Below, piece by piece: positions 42,734-50,247 of a stretch of 64,000 nt of DNA. Below the pieces are notes generated by a model. That model was given only the letters and a program-made list of their open reading frames with translations. It was not told the origin of the DNA and searched no databases. Both the position numbers and the translations under genes were made by a program. Position 1 is the stretch's first letter; the number at the start of each line of letters is the position of its first letter. The DNA is from JAEMQF01 sp963775015 (GTDB lineage Bacteria > Pseudomonadota > Gammaproteobacteria > Burkholderiales > Burkholderiaceae_C): positions 124,001-188,000 of the forward strand of contig CAVZHI010000001.1 of NCBI GenBank assembly GCA_963775015.1, given 5' to 3'.

Positions 42734-43258
42734 ATGCCGGCAACACCCGCCAAGACTTTTCGCTTCTACTGGGAAGATTTTCCTGCCGGCCAAGTGCGGC
42801 ACTTCGGTGCCATGCCGGTGACGCGCGAGGCCACCCTGGCGTTCGCTCGCGAATTCGACCCGCAGCCGTTTCACCTCGACGACGCCGCGGCGCAGGCCTC
42901 ACTCTTCGGCACGCTCACCGCGAGCGGCTGGCACACCTGCGCGATGGCGATGCGCATGATGTGCGACGCCTACCTGCTGGACAGCGCCAGCCTCGGCTCG
43001 CCCGGACTTGACGAGCTGCGCTGGCTGAAACCGGTCTTCCCCGGTGACACGCTGAGCGTGCGACTCGAAGTCCTCGAGGCGCGGCCGATGGCGAGCCGGC
43101 CCGACGTCGGCCTCGTGCGCACGATGTGGCAGGTGAACAACCAGCACGGCGATCCGGTTTTGAGCATGAAGGGTTGGGGCATGTTTCGGCGCCGGCCCGA
43201 CGGCGCCGCCGCAAACACTCTCGACGCCCCCGCAGCCGCCCCGGGCGCTGCGGCGTAG
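42734..43258 (+). CDS. MaoC-family (R)-specific enoyl-CoA hydratase-like protein
   Basis: A 174-residue hotdog hydratase. RFYWEDFPAGQVRHFGAMPV opens the domain and the hydratase-2 motif region is EFDPQPFHLDDAAAQASLFG then TLTASGWHT, with the Asp/His pair expected for (R)-hydration. The single-domain form is typical of MaoC-like dehydratases in beta-oxidation or polyhydroxyalkanoate supply. ATG 42734 was chosen because the upstream extension lacks homology and a ribosome binding site. The C-terminal 20 residues are Ala/Pro-rich. It is 6 bp before the DMT transporter gene, probably in one unit. Confidence 0.92.
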   Translation: MPATPAKTFRFYWEDFPAGQVRHFGAMPVTREATLAFAREFDPQPFHLDDAAAQASLFGTLTASGWHTCAMAMRMMCDAYLLDSASLGSPGLDELRWLKPVFPGDTLSVRLEVLEARPMASRPDVGLVRTMWQVNNQHGDPVLSMKGWGMFRRRPDGAAANTLDAPAAAPGAAA

Positions 43259-43264
43259 CCCGGC

Positions 43265-44140
43265 GTGCTGCACCTGGACAGCGCGCGCGGCCGGCGCGTC
43301 GGCATCGCACTCGTGACGCTGACGACGCTGTGCTTCGCGACGCTCGACGCGTCGGCGAAGTGGCTCGTGCAGTCGTTGCCGGTGCTCGAAGTCGTCTGGC
43401 TGCGCTTCCTCGCGCACACCGTGCTCACGTCGCTGCTGCTCGGCCCGGTGTACGGCCGCGCCATGCTGCGGGTGCAGCGGCCGAAGTTGCAAATCCTGCG
43501 TGCGCTGATGCTCGCATCGATGACGGCGCTCAACTTCTGGGCCTTGCAATACCTGCAACTCGCGCAGACGGCGGCGATCCAGTTCTCGGTGCCGCTGATG
43601 ATCGCCTTGCTCAGCGCCTGGATCTTGAACGAGCACCTGGACTGGCGGCGCTGGCTCGCCATCCTCGCCGGATTCGCGGGCGTCCTGCTCGTGATCCGCC
43701 CTGGAACGCAGGCGTTTCACCCGGCGATCCTGTTGTCGGTGCTGAACGCCGTGCTCTACGCTTTTTTCAACCTGCTGACGCGGCGCCTCGCGGCGCACGA
43801 GCTGCCTGCGGCAACGCAGCTCATGTCGGCGGCCGGCGCGACCGTCGTGCTGGCTCCGTTTGCACTGGCGCATTGGCAGACCCCGACCGATCCACTGTCG
43901 TGGGCCTTGATCGTCGCCTGCGGTCTGTTCGGCGGCCTCGGTCACTTCTGGGTCGCGCAGGCGCACCGCTACGCCTCGGCAGCGACGTTGAGCCCGTTTC
44001 TCTACCAGCAGATCATCTACATGACGCTCTGGGGCTGGCTCTTGTTCGGCCAGTGGCCGGATGCGGGCGTCGCGCTGGGCGCGGCGATCGTCGTTGCAAG
44101 TGGCCTGGCGCTGCTCTGGATCGAGATGAAGCGCGCCTGA
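43265..44140 (+). CDS. DMT-superfamily (EamA) transporter
   Basis: A 291-residue polytopic membrane protein with ten predicted helices in two EamA halves. The first half starts VGIALVTLTTLCFATLDASA and includes LVQSLPVLEVVWLRFLAHTV; the second has ILLSVLNAVLYAFFNLLTRR and SPFLYQQIIYMTLWGWLLF with the closing AIVVASGLALLWIEMKRA. The substrate is unknown; the family exports amino acids, nucleosides or riboflavin-like molecules. GTG start at 43265. Its stop is 3 bp from the convergent thioesterase gene stop. Confidence 0.92.
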   Translation: MLHLDSARGRRVGIALVTLTTLCFATLDASAKWLVQSLPVLEVVWLRFLAHTVLTSLLLGPVYGRAMLRVQRPKLQILRALMLASMTALNFWALQYLQLAQTAAIQFSVPLMIALLSAWILNEHLDWRRWLAILAGFAGVLLVIRPGTQAFHPAILLSVLNAVLYAFFNLLTRRLAAHELPAATQLMSAAGATVVLAPFALAHWQTPTDPLSWALIVACGLFGGLGHFWVAQAHRYASAATLSPFLYQQIIYMTLWGWLLFGQWPDAGVALGAAIVVASGLALLWIEMKRA

Positions 44141-44143
44141 ACC

Positions 44144-44575
44144 TCAGGAGCAGAGCGCCTTGATGTCCTCGGGGACCGGCATCGCACGCAGCCGGTCCGG
44201 ATCGTTCGGATCGCGCTGCACGAAGGCGCGAACCTCGCGGCCTTCGCAGATCAGATCGACACCGTCATCGCGCACCCGGGTCACGCGGTGCATCTGCACG
44301 AAGACCTTGGCGCGCCACTCCTCGACCCAGGTCGCGATCGAGATCGTTTCGCCATAGGTCGCGGCCTTGTGAAACTTGGTGTTGATTTCGAGCAGCGGCG
44401 TGCCGACGATGCCGCGCGTCTTGACGAGCTCGCGCCACGGCGGCAAACCGCATTCCATGAAGAACGCGAGCGACGCCGCGTCCATCCAGCGCGAGAAGTT
44501 GGGGAAGAAAACGATTCCCGCCGGGTCGCAGTCGCCGAAATGAATGTGGACCTTGTGCTCGGTGGTGCGTGGCAT
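44144..44575 (-). CDS. 4-hydroxybenzoyl-CoA thioesterase-like hotdog protein
   Basis: A 143-residue hotdog acyl-CoA thioesterase. The active-site signature HFGDCDPAGIVFFPNFSRWM with Asp as nucleophile or general base is exactly that of the YbgC/4-HBT family, followed by ETISIATWVEEWRAKVFVQM. It lies 14 bp after the feruloyl-CoA-synthase-like gene on the same strand, so it probably releases an aromatic or short acid from CoA in that pathway. The ATG at 44575 is supported by homology beginning at HKVHIHFGD. Confidence 0.94.
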   Translation of the reverse strand: MPRTTEHKVHIHFGDCDPAGIVFFPNFSRWMDAASLAFFMECGLPPWRELVKTRGIVGTPLLEINTKFHKAATYGETISIATWVEEWRAKVFVQMHRVTRVRDDGVDLICEGREVRAFVQRDPNDPDRLRAMPVPEDIKALCS

Positions 44576-44589
44576 GGCGCGGCTCCAGG

Positions 44590-46440
44590 TCAACGCTGTG
44601 GGAGCAGGATCCGCGGCGCCGAGCCGTCGTGAAGCGCCTGCACCAGAGCGTCGCGGTGCGTCAGCACGGCGCGCTGGTTGATCGAGCCTTTGTCCGTCAC
44701 TTCGCCGAGGTCGATGCTCGGCGGGTCGGCGAGCAGCAGTGCGCGTGCAACACGCGTCGCGCTGCCCGTGCCGCTCGCCCACAGCGCGTCGATCAGGCGC
44801 TGGAAGAACTCGCGCACGGCGGGCGCCGCGAGCACATCGGCGACCGGCACTGTCGAGCCGGCTGCGGCGAGGGCACGGCAGGTGTCCAAGCGCGGAAAGA
44901 TGAGCAACCCGACCTCGTTGCGGTCGATCCCGGTCACGACCACGTCTTGCACGTACGGGTCGCCCGCGGCGATGACCTTGCCGCGCAACGGGCCCACCGA
45001 GACGAAGGTGCCGGTGGCGAGCTTGAAGTCTTCGGCGATGCGCCCGTCGAACATGAAACCGCGCCCGGGCCGCGCGGCGTCGATCGGCTTCACCGCGTCG
45101 CCGCTGCAATAAAAGCCTTCGGCGTCGAACGATTCGGCGGTCTGCTGAGGCGCGCGCCAGTAGCCCGGCGTGACGTTCGGGCCGCGGTAGCGAACTTCGA
45201 CTTTGTCGCCGCAGGCGACGAGCTTCAGCTCCACGCCCGGCGCAGGCAAGCCGATGTGGCCCGACTTCACGTCTTGCGCATTCGCGCAAATCGCGAACGG
45301 CGCGGTTTCCGTCATACCCAGACCCGTGAGCATGCGAATGCGCTCGCCGCAAGTGGCCTCGGCGGTCGCGTCGAGCTTGTCCCACACCGGCTGCGCCAGG
45401 CCGGCGCCGGCGTAGAAGAACATGTTGACCCTGGCGAGCAGCGTCTGGCGCAAGGTCGCGTCGCCTAGCATCGCGTTCGCGATCTCTTCGAAACCCTTGG
45501 GCACGTTGAAGTAGACCGTCGGCGAAATGTCGCGCAGGTTGCGCAGCGTCTGGCCGATCAGCTGCGGCGCCGGCTTGCCTTCGTCGATGTAGAGCGTGCC
45601 GCCGTTGTAGAGGATCAGGCCGACGTTGTGATTGCCGCCGAAGGTGTGGTTCCATGGCAGCCAGTCGACGAGCACCGGGCGCGTGCGGCCGAGGTCGGGA
45701 AAACATTGCACGATCTGCTGCTGGTTCGCGCACCACATGCGCTGCGTATTGATCACCGCCTTGGGCAGTTTCGTCGACCCCGACGTGAACAGGAACTTGA
45801 CGATCGTGTCCGGGCCGACCGCGGCGTGCGCCGCGTCGACTTGGGCGCTTGGCGCGGTCGCGAGCAATTCACTGAAATGGCGCGTGACCCGGCCGTCAAG
45901 CCGGCCCTGGGTGAGAACGACAGGAACGTCGGCCGGGACCGCCGCCGCAATTGCCCGGGCGTAAGCCGCGGCGTTCGAGGCAAACACGAGCCCCGGGGTC
46001 AGCACGCCCATCACGTGACGCAGCTTGCCGTGGTCCTGCGAGAGCGTCGAATAGGCGGGGGAAATCGGCGCGAACGGTACGCCCGCGAGCATCGCACCCA
46101 ATGACAAGAGCAGATGCTCCAGATCGTTGTCGGACAGGATCGCCACCGGTCGCTCCTGCGACAGGCCGAGATCGAGCAGCGACTGCGCAATGCAACGCGC
46201 GCTCTGCAGCGCCTGCGCATAGCTGAGGCGGCGCCACTCGCCAGCCGCATCGCGCTGCGCCGCCAGGGTGTGGTCGGGGGACGTGGCGGCCCAATGCAAG
46301 AGCCGGTCGGTGAGGCGCACCGGGTAGGTCTGCAGCGCTTCGGTCGACGTGACGAGGGTCGAGCCATCGACGCGCAGCGCAAAGTTCGCTTCGAGCGAGC
46401 CGCCGAGCGGCAGCGGGCGATAGCGAGGCGCTTTCATCAT
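44590..46440 (-). CDS. Feruloyl-CoA synthase-like AMP-dependent ligase
   Basis: A 616-residue ANL-superfamily ligase that activates a carboxylic acid as an acyl-adenylate and then a CoA ester. The start RYRPLPLGGSLEANFALRVD then TSTEALQTYPVRLTDRLLHW is characteristic of bacterial feruloyl-CoA synthases. AMP-binding motifs FLFTSGSTKLPKAVI, GLGMTETAP and FDGRIAEDFKLATGTFVSVG are intact. The C-terminal Lys-containing domain is unusual, as in Fcs. It lies between a crotonase, overlapping by 4 bp (ATGA), and a thioesterase, so hydroxycinnamate breakdown is the favoured role. No vanillin dehydrogenase is nearby. Confidence 0.9.
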   Translation of the reverse strand: MMKAPRYRPLPLGGSLEANFALRVDGSTLVTSTEALQTYPVRLTDRLLHWAATSPDHTLAAQRDAAGEWRRLSYAQALQSARCIAQSLLDLGLSQERPVAILSDNDLEHLLLSLGAMLAGVPFAPISPAYSTLSQDHGKLRHVMGVLTPGLVFASNAAAYARAIAAAVPADVPVVLTQGRLDGRVTRHFSELLATAPSAQVDAAHAAVGPDTIVKFLFTSGSTKLPKAVINTQRMWCANQQQIVQCFPDLGRTRPVLVDWLPWNHTFGGNHNVGLILYNGGTLYIDEGKPAPQLIGQTLRNLRDISPTVYFNVPKGFEEIANAMLGDATLRQTLLARVNMFFYAGAGLAQPVWDKLDATAEATCGERIRMLTGLGMTETAPFAICANAQDVKSGHIGLPAPGVELKLVACGDKVEVRYRGPNVTPGYWRAPQQTAESFDAEGFYCSGDAVKPIDAARPGRGFMFDGRIAEDFKLATGTFVSVGPLRGKVIAAGDPYVQDVVVTGIDRNEVGLLIFPRLDTCRALAAAGSTVPVADVLAAPAVREFFQRLIDALWASGTGSATRVARALLLADPPSIDLGEVTDKGSINQRAVLTHRDALVQALHDGSAPRILLPQR

Positions 46441-47249
46441 GTGGCTTTGCCCACCTTGCCGGCGCGCTTCTCGAGAAAAGCGCGCATGCCTTCTTTCGCC
46501 GCGTCATCGCCCTGCGCGATCGCCGCCATCAGCGACTCGACGAACAGGCCATCGCTTTGCGACAGGTCGGCGATGCGTGGCAGGGCCTGCAGCACCGCAA
46601 AAGTCGACAGCGGCGCGTTGGCGGCGACTTTCTCGGCGAGGTCGCACGCCTTCGTGAATCCGGCGCCATCGGCAACGACGTATTGCGACAGGCCGCGCTG
46701 CAGGCCTTCGTTCGCGTTGAGCACGCGGCCAGTGAGCATCATGTCGGTCATCGTCGCCACGCCGGCCAGACGCGGCACGCGCGCCGAGCCGCCGCCGCCG
46801 ACGAAGATGCCGCGCTGGCCTTCGGGCAATGCATAAAAAGTGCTCGCCTCGGCGACGCGAATGTGGCAGCTGCTCGCGATCTCCAGGCCGCCGCCGACGA
46901 CCGCACCGTGCAACACGGCAATCACCGGAACCCGGCCGAACTGGATCGCGTCCATCGTCGCGTGCCACGTCCGCGAGTGCAGCATGCCGTCGCTGACGCT
47001 GCGATCCGTGAGCTCCGACAAGTCCAGGCCGGCGCAAAAATGCGCGCCCGCGCCGCTCAGCACCGCCGCGTTCACGCTCGCCGGCAGGTTGATGAAACAG
47101 GTGTGCAGTTGCGCGATGAGCGCGTCGTTCACCGCGTTGCGCTTGGCGGGTCGGTTCAAGCGCACATGCGCGACGGCCGCGGCGATTTCGATGCGCAGCA
47201 GGTCCAGTCCGGCAAGAAGGCCGCTGGCGGGGGTGAATGCGAGGGTCAT
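46437..47249 (-). CDS. Crotonase / enoyl-CoA hydratase family protein
   Basis: A 270-residue crotonase, first in the aromatic-acid operon. It has VRLNRPAKRNAVNDALIAQL, the oxyanion region GAGAHFCAGLDLSEL, HGAVVGGGLEIASSCHIRVA and FYALPEGQRGIFVGGGGSAR, with both catalytic acidic positions present. It differs from the canonical feruloyl-CoA hydratase/aldolase start, so hydratase-lyase activity should not be assumed. The end overlaps the start of the ligase gene (ATGA). ATG 47249 was chosen over an upstream TTG at 47258. Likely substrate: the CoA ester made by the ligase. Confidence 0.92.
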   Translation of the reverse strand: MTLAFTPASGLLAGLDLLRIEIAAAVAHVRLNRPAKRNAVNDALIAQLHTCFINLPASVNAAVLSGAGAHFCAGLDLSELTDRSVSDGMLHSRTWHATMDAIQFGRVPVIAVLHGAVVGGGLEIASSCHIRVAEASTFYALPEGQRGIFVGGGGSARVPRLAGVATMTDMMLTGRVLNANEGLQRGLSQYVVADGAGFTKACDLAEKVAANAPLSTFAVLQALPRIADLSQSDGLFVESLMAAIAQGDDAAKEGMRAFLEKRAGKVGKAT

Positions 47250-47329
47250 GGGAGCCAAAAGATTGATCGGATTATGCGGAACCCGGCGGCCGGGCCGGCG
47301 CAGCGCATTGGTGTCGCGGCGAGCGCTGG

Positions 47330-48010
47330 CTAGCGGATCCAGCGAACTTGCACCGGCCCGTAGGTGGCAAGTCGATAGCCGAGCGCGAACACGCCTCCAG
47401 TAAGCTTCAGCGCGCCGGAGCCGGAGGCGCCCGAATCGGCGGGTGCGCTCAAGACCCCGCTTGAATCGCTCAGGCCGTTGTTCTTCGGGTTCGACGTGAC
47501 GACGAGGTAGGCCGCTTCGCTCGGCACCGCGAAGGTCTGAAACAACGCGCTGATTCCCGCATTCATGGCGCGCTCAGCGCGTTGCAGCGGCGGCGCGACG
47601 CTCGCTTGGCCCGCAGCGTCGAAGAACAGCGCCACCGCGTCGGCGTAGTGGGCCTTGCCGTCCCCGCCATGGGCCCAGCCGCGCAGGCGCATCGGCGACT
47701 CGACTTCGATTCGCGTCGCACCTGCGTGCTCTTTCAATGCGAACACGGCAAACGGCGCCAGGCCGTTGCCGAAATCGAAGTGTGGCGTCGTCGCGGCGAA
47801 CCACAGGGTTGTGGGTTGTTGCGCCGCGGCCTGCGCCGCCTTGTGCACCAAAGCCTCGGTCGCAGCGCTGCAGCAGCTGCGCACGTTCGCCGCGAGTCGC
47901 GCGTCTTCGGTGAGCAGGTGCCCTTCTCCGCTGATCGCTGCACAGCCCGCCAGCAGGCCCCACATCAGCCCTGCGAGCAGTGCCTTGATCTGCGTGTTTC
48001 GATGCAACAT
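47330..48010 (-). CDS. Hypothetical lipoprotein
   Basis: A 226-residue predicted lipoprotein: MLHRNTQIKALLAGLMWGLL then AGCAAISGEG, with Cys as the anchor. The mature part has mixed alpha/beta composition and a Cys-Cys pair (VRSCCSAA), a MalM-like order of segments (TLWFAATTPHFDFGNGLAPF, FALKEHAGATRIEVESPMRL) and an Arg at the end. It resembles maltose-operon periplasmic protein MalM in layout, but this is a weak visual resemblance only. It sits between the crotonase and the Ldh gene on the same strand, 23 bp from the latter. Confidence 0.68.
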   Translation of the reverse strand: MLHRNTQIKALLAGLMWGLLAGCAAISGEGHLLTEDARLAANVRSCCSAATEALVHKAAQAAAQQPTTLWFAATTPHFDFGNGLAPFAVFALKEHAGATRIEVESPMRLRGWAHGGDGKAHYADAVALFFDAAGQASVAPPLQRAERAMNAGISALFQTFAVPSEAAYLVVTSNPKNNGLSDSSGVLSAPADSGASGSGALKLTGGVFALGYRLATYGPVQVRWIR

Positions 48011-48033
48011 GCGTGTGCTCGCGCCGATGACCG

Positions 48034-49113
48034 TCAACCCAGACCGGCCAACGAATTCACGCGCGCCGCGTCCACACCGAGCGTGCGCGCGGCGTCGAGA
48101 ATTTCCTGCCACGTCGTCGCGTCGACCGGCACGCCGTCGCGGCTGCGCTGGGCGCGCCAGGCGCGTTCGGGTTCGCCGGCGACGAGGACCTCGTCGAACC
48201 CGTCGCGCACCGGCGACGCCTTGACCCAGTCGATGAAGGCGAGCGCTTCCTGTTCGAATCCGCCGCGGTCTGCCAAGCTTGCCGGATCGAGCAAGACGCT
48301 GAACATGCCGTTCAGCACGCGCTTCTTGTCGCCGCCCGGGGTGCGCTGCGTCGCGCCTGCGGCGAGCGCACCGCCGAGCAGTTCGCACATGAACGCCAGT
48401 CCCGAGCCTTTGTGGCCGCCGAACGGCAACAACGCACCGTACGGCGGATTCACCGTGAAGCGTGGCTCTCGCGTCGGGCGGCCGTGATCGTCGAGCAGGC
48501 AATCGGCGGGTACGAGTTCGCCCTTGTTCAGTGCGACCCGCGTCTTGCCCTGCGCGATCATGCTCGTCGCGAAGTCGAGGATCACCGGCGCCCGGCCGGG
48601 GAGCGGCACGCCGGCGCAAAACGGGTTCGTGCCGAAGCGCGCGTCAGCGCCACCGTGCGGCGCGACAATGGCGCGCGAGATCACGTTCACGAAGTGCAGC
48701 GACACCAGGCCCGCCGCTGCCGCCTGTTCGGCCCAGGCGCCGATGCGCCCGAGGTGGTGCGAATTGCCGAGAGCGACGATGCAACTGCCGCTGCTGCGCG
48801 CGCGCTCGATCCCGAGCAGCATCGCCTCAAAACCGATCACCTGGCCGAATCCCGCATCGCCGTCCAGGCGCAACATCGCGCCCGCATCGAGCAGCGTGCG
48901 CACATGCGTGTTCGGTTTGAGCCCACCTTCGAGGAACGCTGCGGCATAGCGCGGCAACATGCCGATGCCGTGCGAGTCGTGGCCGGTGAGGTTCGCTTCG
49001 ATGAGGTTGGACGCGACGGCTTCGACTTCCTCGGGCAAACTGCCAAAGCCGCGAACGAACAGGCGGATTGCGGCATTGAGATCGGCCAGGGGAATCAGGT
49101 GGGTGCTGCTCAT
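48034..49113 (-). CDS. Ldh-family (YlbC/malate-L-lactate type) NAD(P)-dependent oxidoreductase
   Basis: A 359-residue member of the Ldh_2 family, which reduces 2-oxo acids or delta-1-piperidine-2-carboxylate or oxidises ureidoglycolate. Motifs: NLIEANLTGHDSHGIGMLPR, VALGNSHHLGRIGAWAEQAA, GGADARFGTNPFCAGVPL, ILDFATSMIAQGKTR and LPFGGHKGSGLAFMCELLGG. The ATG at 49113 matches the family start; 39 extra upstream codons were rejected. Neighbours encoding an RraA-like aldolase and an IlvD/Edd dehydratase on the same strand suggest a sugar-acid or hydroxy-acid pathway. Confidence 0.93.
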   Translation of the reverse strand: MSSTHLIPLADLNAAIRLFVRGFGSLPEEVEAVASNLIEANLTGHDSHGIGMLPRYAAAFLEGGLKPNTHVRTLLDAGAMLRLDGDAGFGQVIGFEAMLLGIERARSSGSCIVALGNSHHLGRIGAWAEQAAAAGLVSLHFVNVISRAIVAPHGGADARFGTNPFCAGVPLPGRAPVILDFATSMIAQGKTRVALNKGELVPADCLLDDHGRPTREPRFTVNPPYGALLPFGGHKGSGLAFMCELLGGALAAGATQRTPGGDKKRVLNGMFSVLLDPASLADRGGFEQEALAFIDWVKASPVRDGFDEVLVAGEPERAWRAQRSRDGVPVDATTWQEILDAARTLGVDAARVNSLAGLG

Positions 49114-49245
49114 GCGGATCCAGGCTCGGCAAAAGATGTCGATCGTAGCCGTGCCGGTGCGGGAGCCCGCCGCGGCCATGTCGGCGCGGCGGCATGGTAT
49201 CCAATCGCTGCTGCACCCGCGGCGGTGCAAATGAGGAAGCTGAGA

Positions 49246-49440
49246 ATGACACGCCTACGCGTCGGGCAACCGATCACCCCCGAAGAATTCGAAGAGTTGT
49301 CAGACACCCAGCTGGTGCGCCTGGTCCCTAAGGCCTACCGCGAGTTCTTTCCCGGCAAGGACTTTTGCGCCGACGGGCATTTCTACTTGCACGACGGCAG
49401 CGCCTGGAGTTTCTTCAAGGGCGATTTGCTCGACGACTGA
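49246..49440 (+). CDS. Small conserved-looking hypothetical protein
   Basis: A 64-residue protein with a tidy ribosome binding site, AGGAAG at 49233-49238, 7 bp before the ATG at 49246. The sequence has an acidic helical part (ITPEEFEELSDTQLVRLVPK) then aromatic residues (YREFFPGKDFCADGHFYLHD, GSAWSFFKGDLLDD). It is convergent with the RraA-like gene and divergent from the Ldh gene, and its charge pattern and lack of rare codons suggest a genuine gene. I do not recognise it. Confidence 0.65.
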   Translation: MTRLRVGQPITPEEFEELSDTQLVRLVPKAYREFFPGKDFCADGHFYLHDGSAWSFFKGDLLDD

Positions 49441-49486
49441 TCCGCCGGTGGGCGGTGCGCTGCGGCGTTTCACCGGCGCGGCGGCG

Positions 49487-50197
49487 TCAGCGGCCGCGGG
49501 CGGCGCGCCAGGCGGCGAAGTCGATCCGGCTGCTCTCGTCGGTGGGCGGGTACAGGCCGAGGATCGAGCGACCCTGCTTGACCTTTTCCGCGACGAAGTC
49601 TTCGAAGACCGTCATCTCGGTCGCCTCGGCGGCCACGTCATCGGCCAGGTGCGCCGGGATGATCACCACACCCTCGGCGTCGCCGACGACCACATCACCC
49701 GGCCAGACGGGTGCGTCGCCGCAGCCGATCGGCACGTTGATGTCCAGCGCCTGGTGCAGCGTCAGATTCGTCGGCGCGGCGGGCCGCTGGTGGTAGGCGG
49801 GAAACGGCAGGCGTGCGATTTCCGGGCTGTCGCGAAAACCGCCGTCGGTGACGACGCCGGCGACGCCGCGCTGCATCAGGCGCGACACGAGGATGCCACC
49901 CGCCGAGGCGGCCCGCGCATCTTTGCGGCTGTCGATCACGAGCACGGCGCCGCTCGGGCATTCTTCGATCGCCTTGCGCTGCGGGTGCTCGCGGTTCTGG
50001 AACACCGTGATCGGGTTCAGGTCTTCGCGCGCCGGGATGTAGCGCAGCGTGAACGCCTCGCCGACCATGTTCGGCAGGTTCGGATTCAGCGGCCGCACGT
50101 CCTGAATGAACTGGCGGCTCAATCCACGTTTGAACAAAGCCGTGCACAGCGTCGCCGTGCTGACACCACACAGCAGCTGTCGGGTTGAAGGATTCAT
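49487..50197 (-). CDS. RraA-like protein (HMG/CHA aldolase family)
   Basis: A 236-residue member of the RraA/HMG-CHA aldolase fold. It has MVGEAFTLRYIPAREDLNPI, VLVIDSRKDARAASAGGILV, GVAGVVTDGGFRDSPEIARL (the GGxRD active-site loop) and DVVVGDAEGVVIIPAHLADD (metal-site Asp). Members are either RNase E inhibitors or aldolases cleaving 4-hydroxy-4-methyl-2-oxoglutarate; the neighbouring IlvD/Edd dehydratase on the same strand favours a catabolic aldolase or decarboxylase. It follows that gene by 50 bp. Confidence 0.92.
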   Translation of the reverse strand: MNPSTRQLLCGVSTATLCTALFKRGLSRQFIQDVRPLNPNLPNMVGEAFTLRYIPAREDLNPITVFQNREHPQRKAIEECPSGAVLVIDSRKDARAASAGGILVSRLMQRGVAGVVTDGGFRDSPEIARLPFPAYHQRPAAPTNLTLHQALDINVPIGCGDAPVWPGDVVVGDAEGVVIIPAHLADDVAAEATEMTVFEDFVAEKVKQGRSILGLYPPTDESSRIDFAAWRAARGR

Positions 50198-50247
50198 GGT
50201 GTCGCTGATTCGCTGGCGTATGGGCCGGGCCGGCTGCGGGGGTCGAG

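Noticed and set aside
46437..47249. Naming the crotonase a feruloyl-CoA hydratase/aldolase (ech)
   Set aside because: It lacks the characteristic Ech N-terminal segment; context alone is not enough.
49487..50197. Calling the RraA-like gene an RNase E inhibitor (rraA)
   Set aside because: The fold is shared with aldolases and the neighbouring sugar-acid dehydratase points to metabolism; no gene symbol was given.
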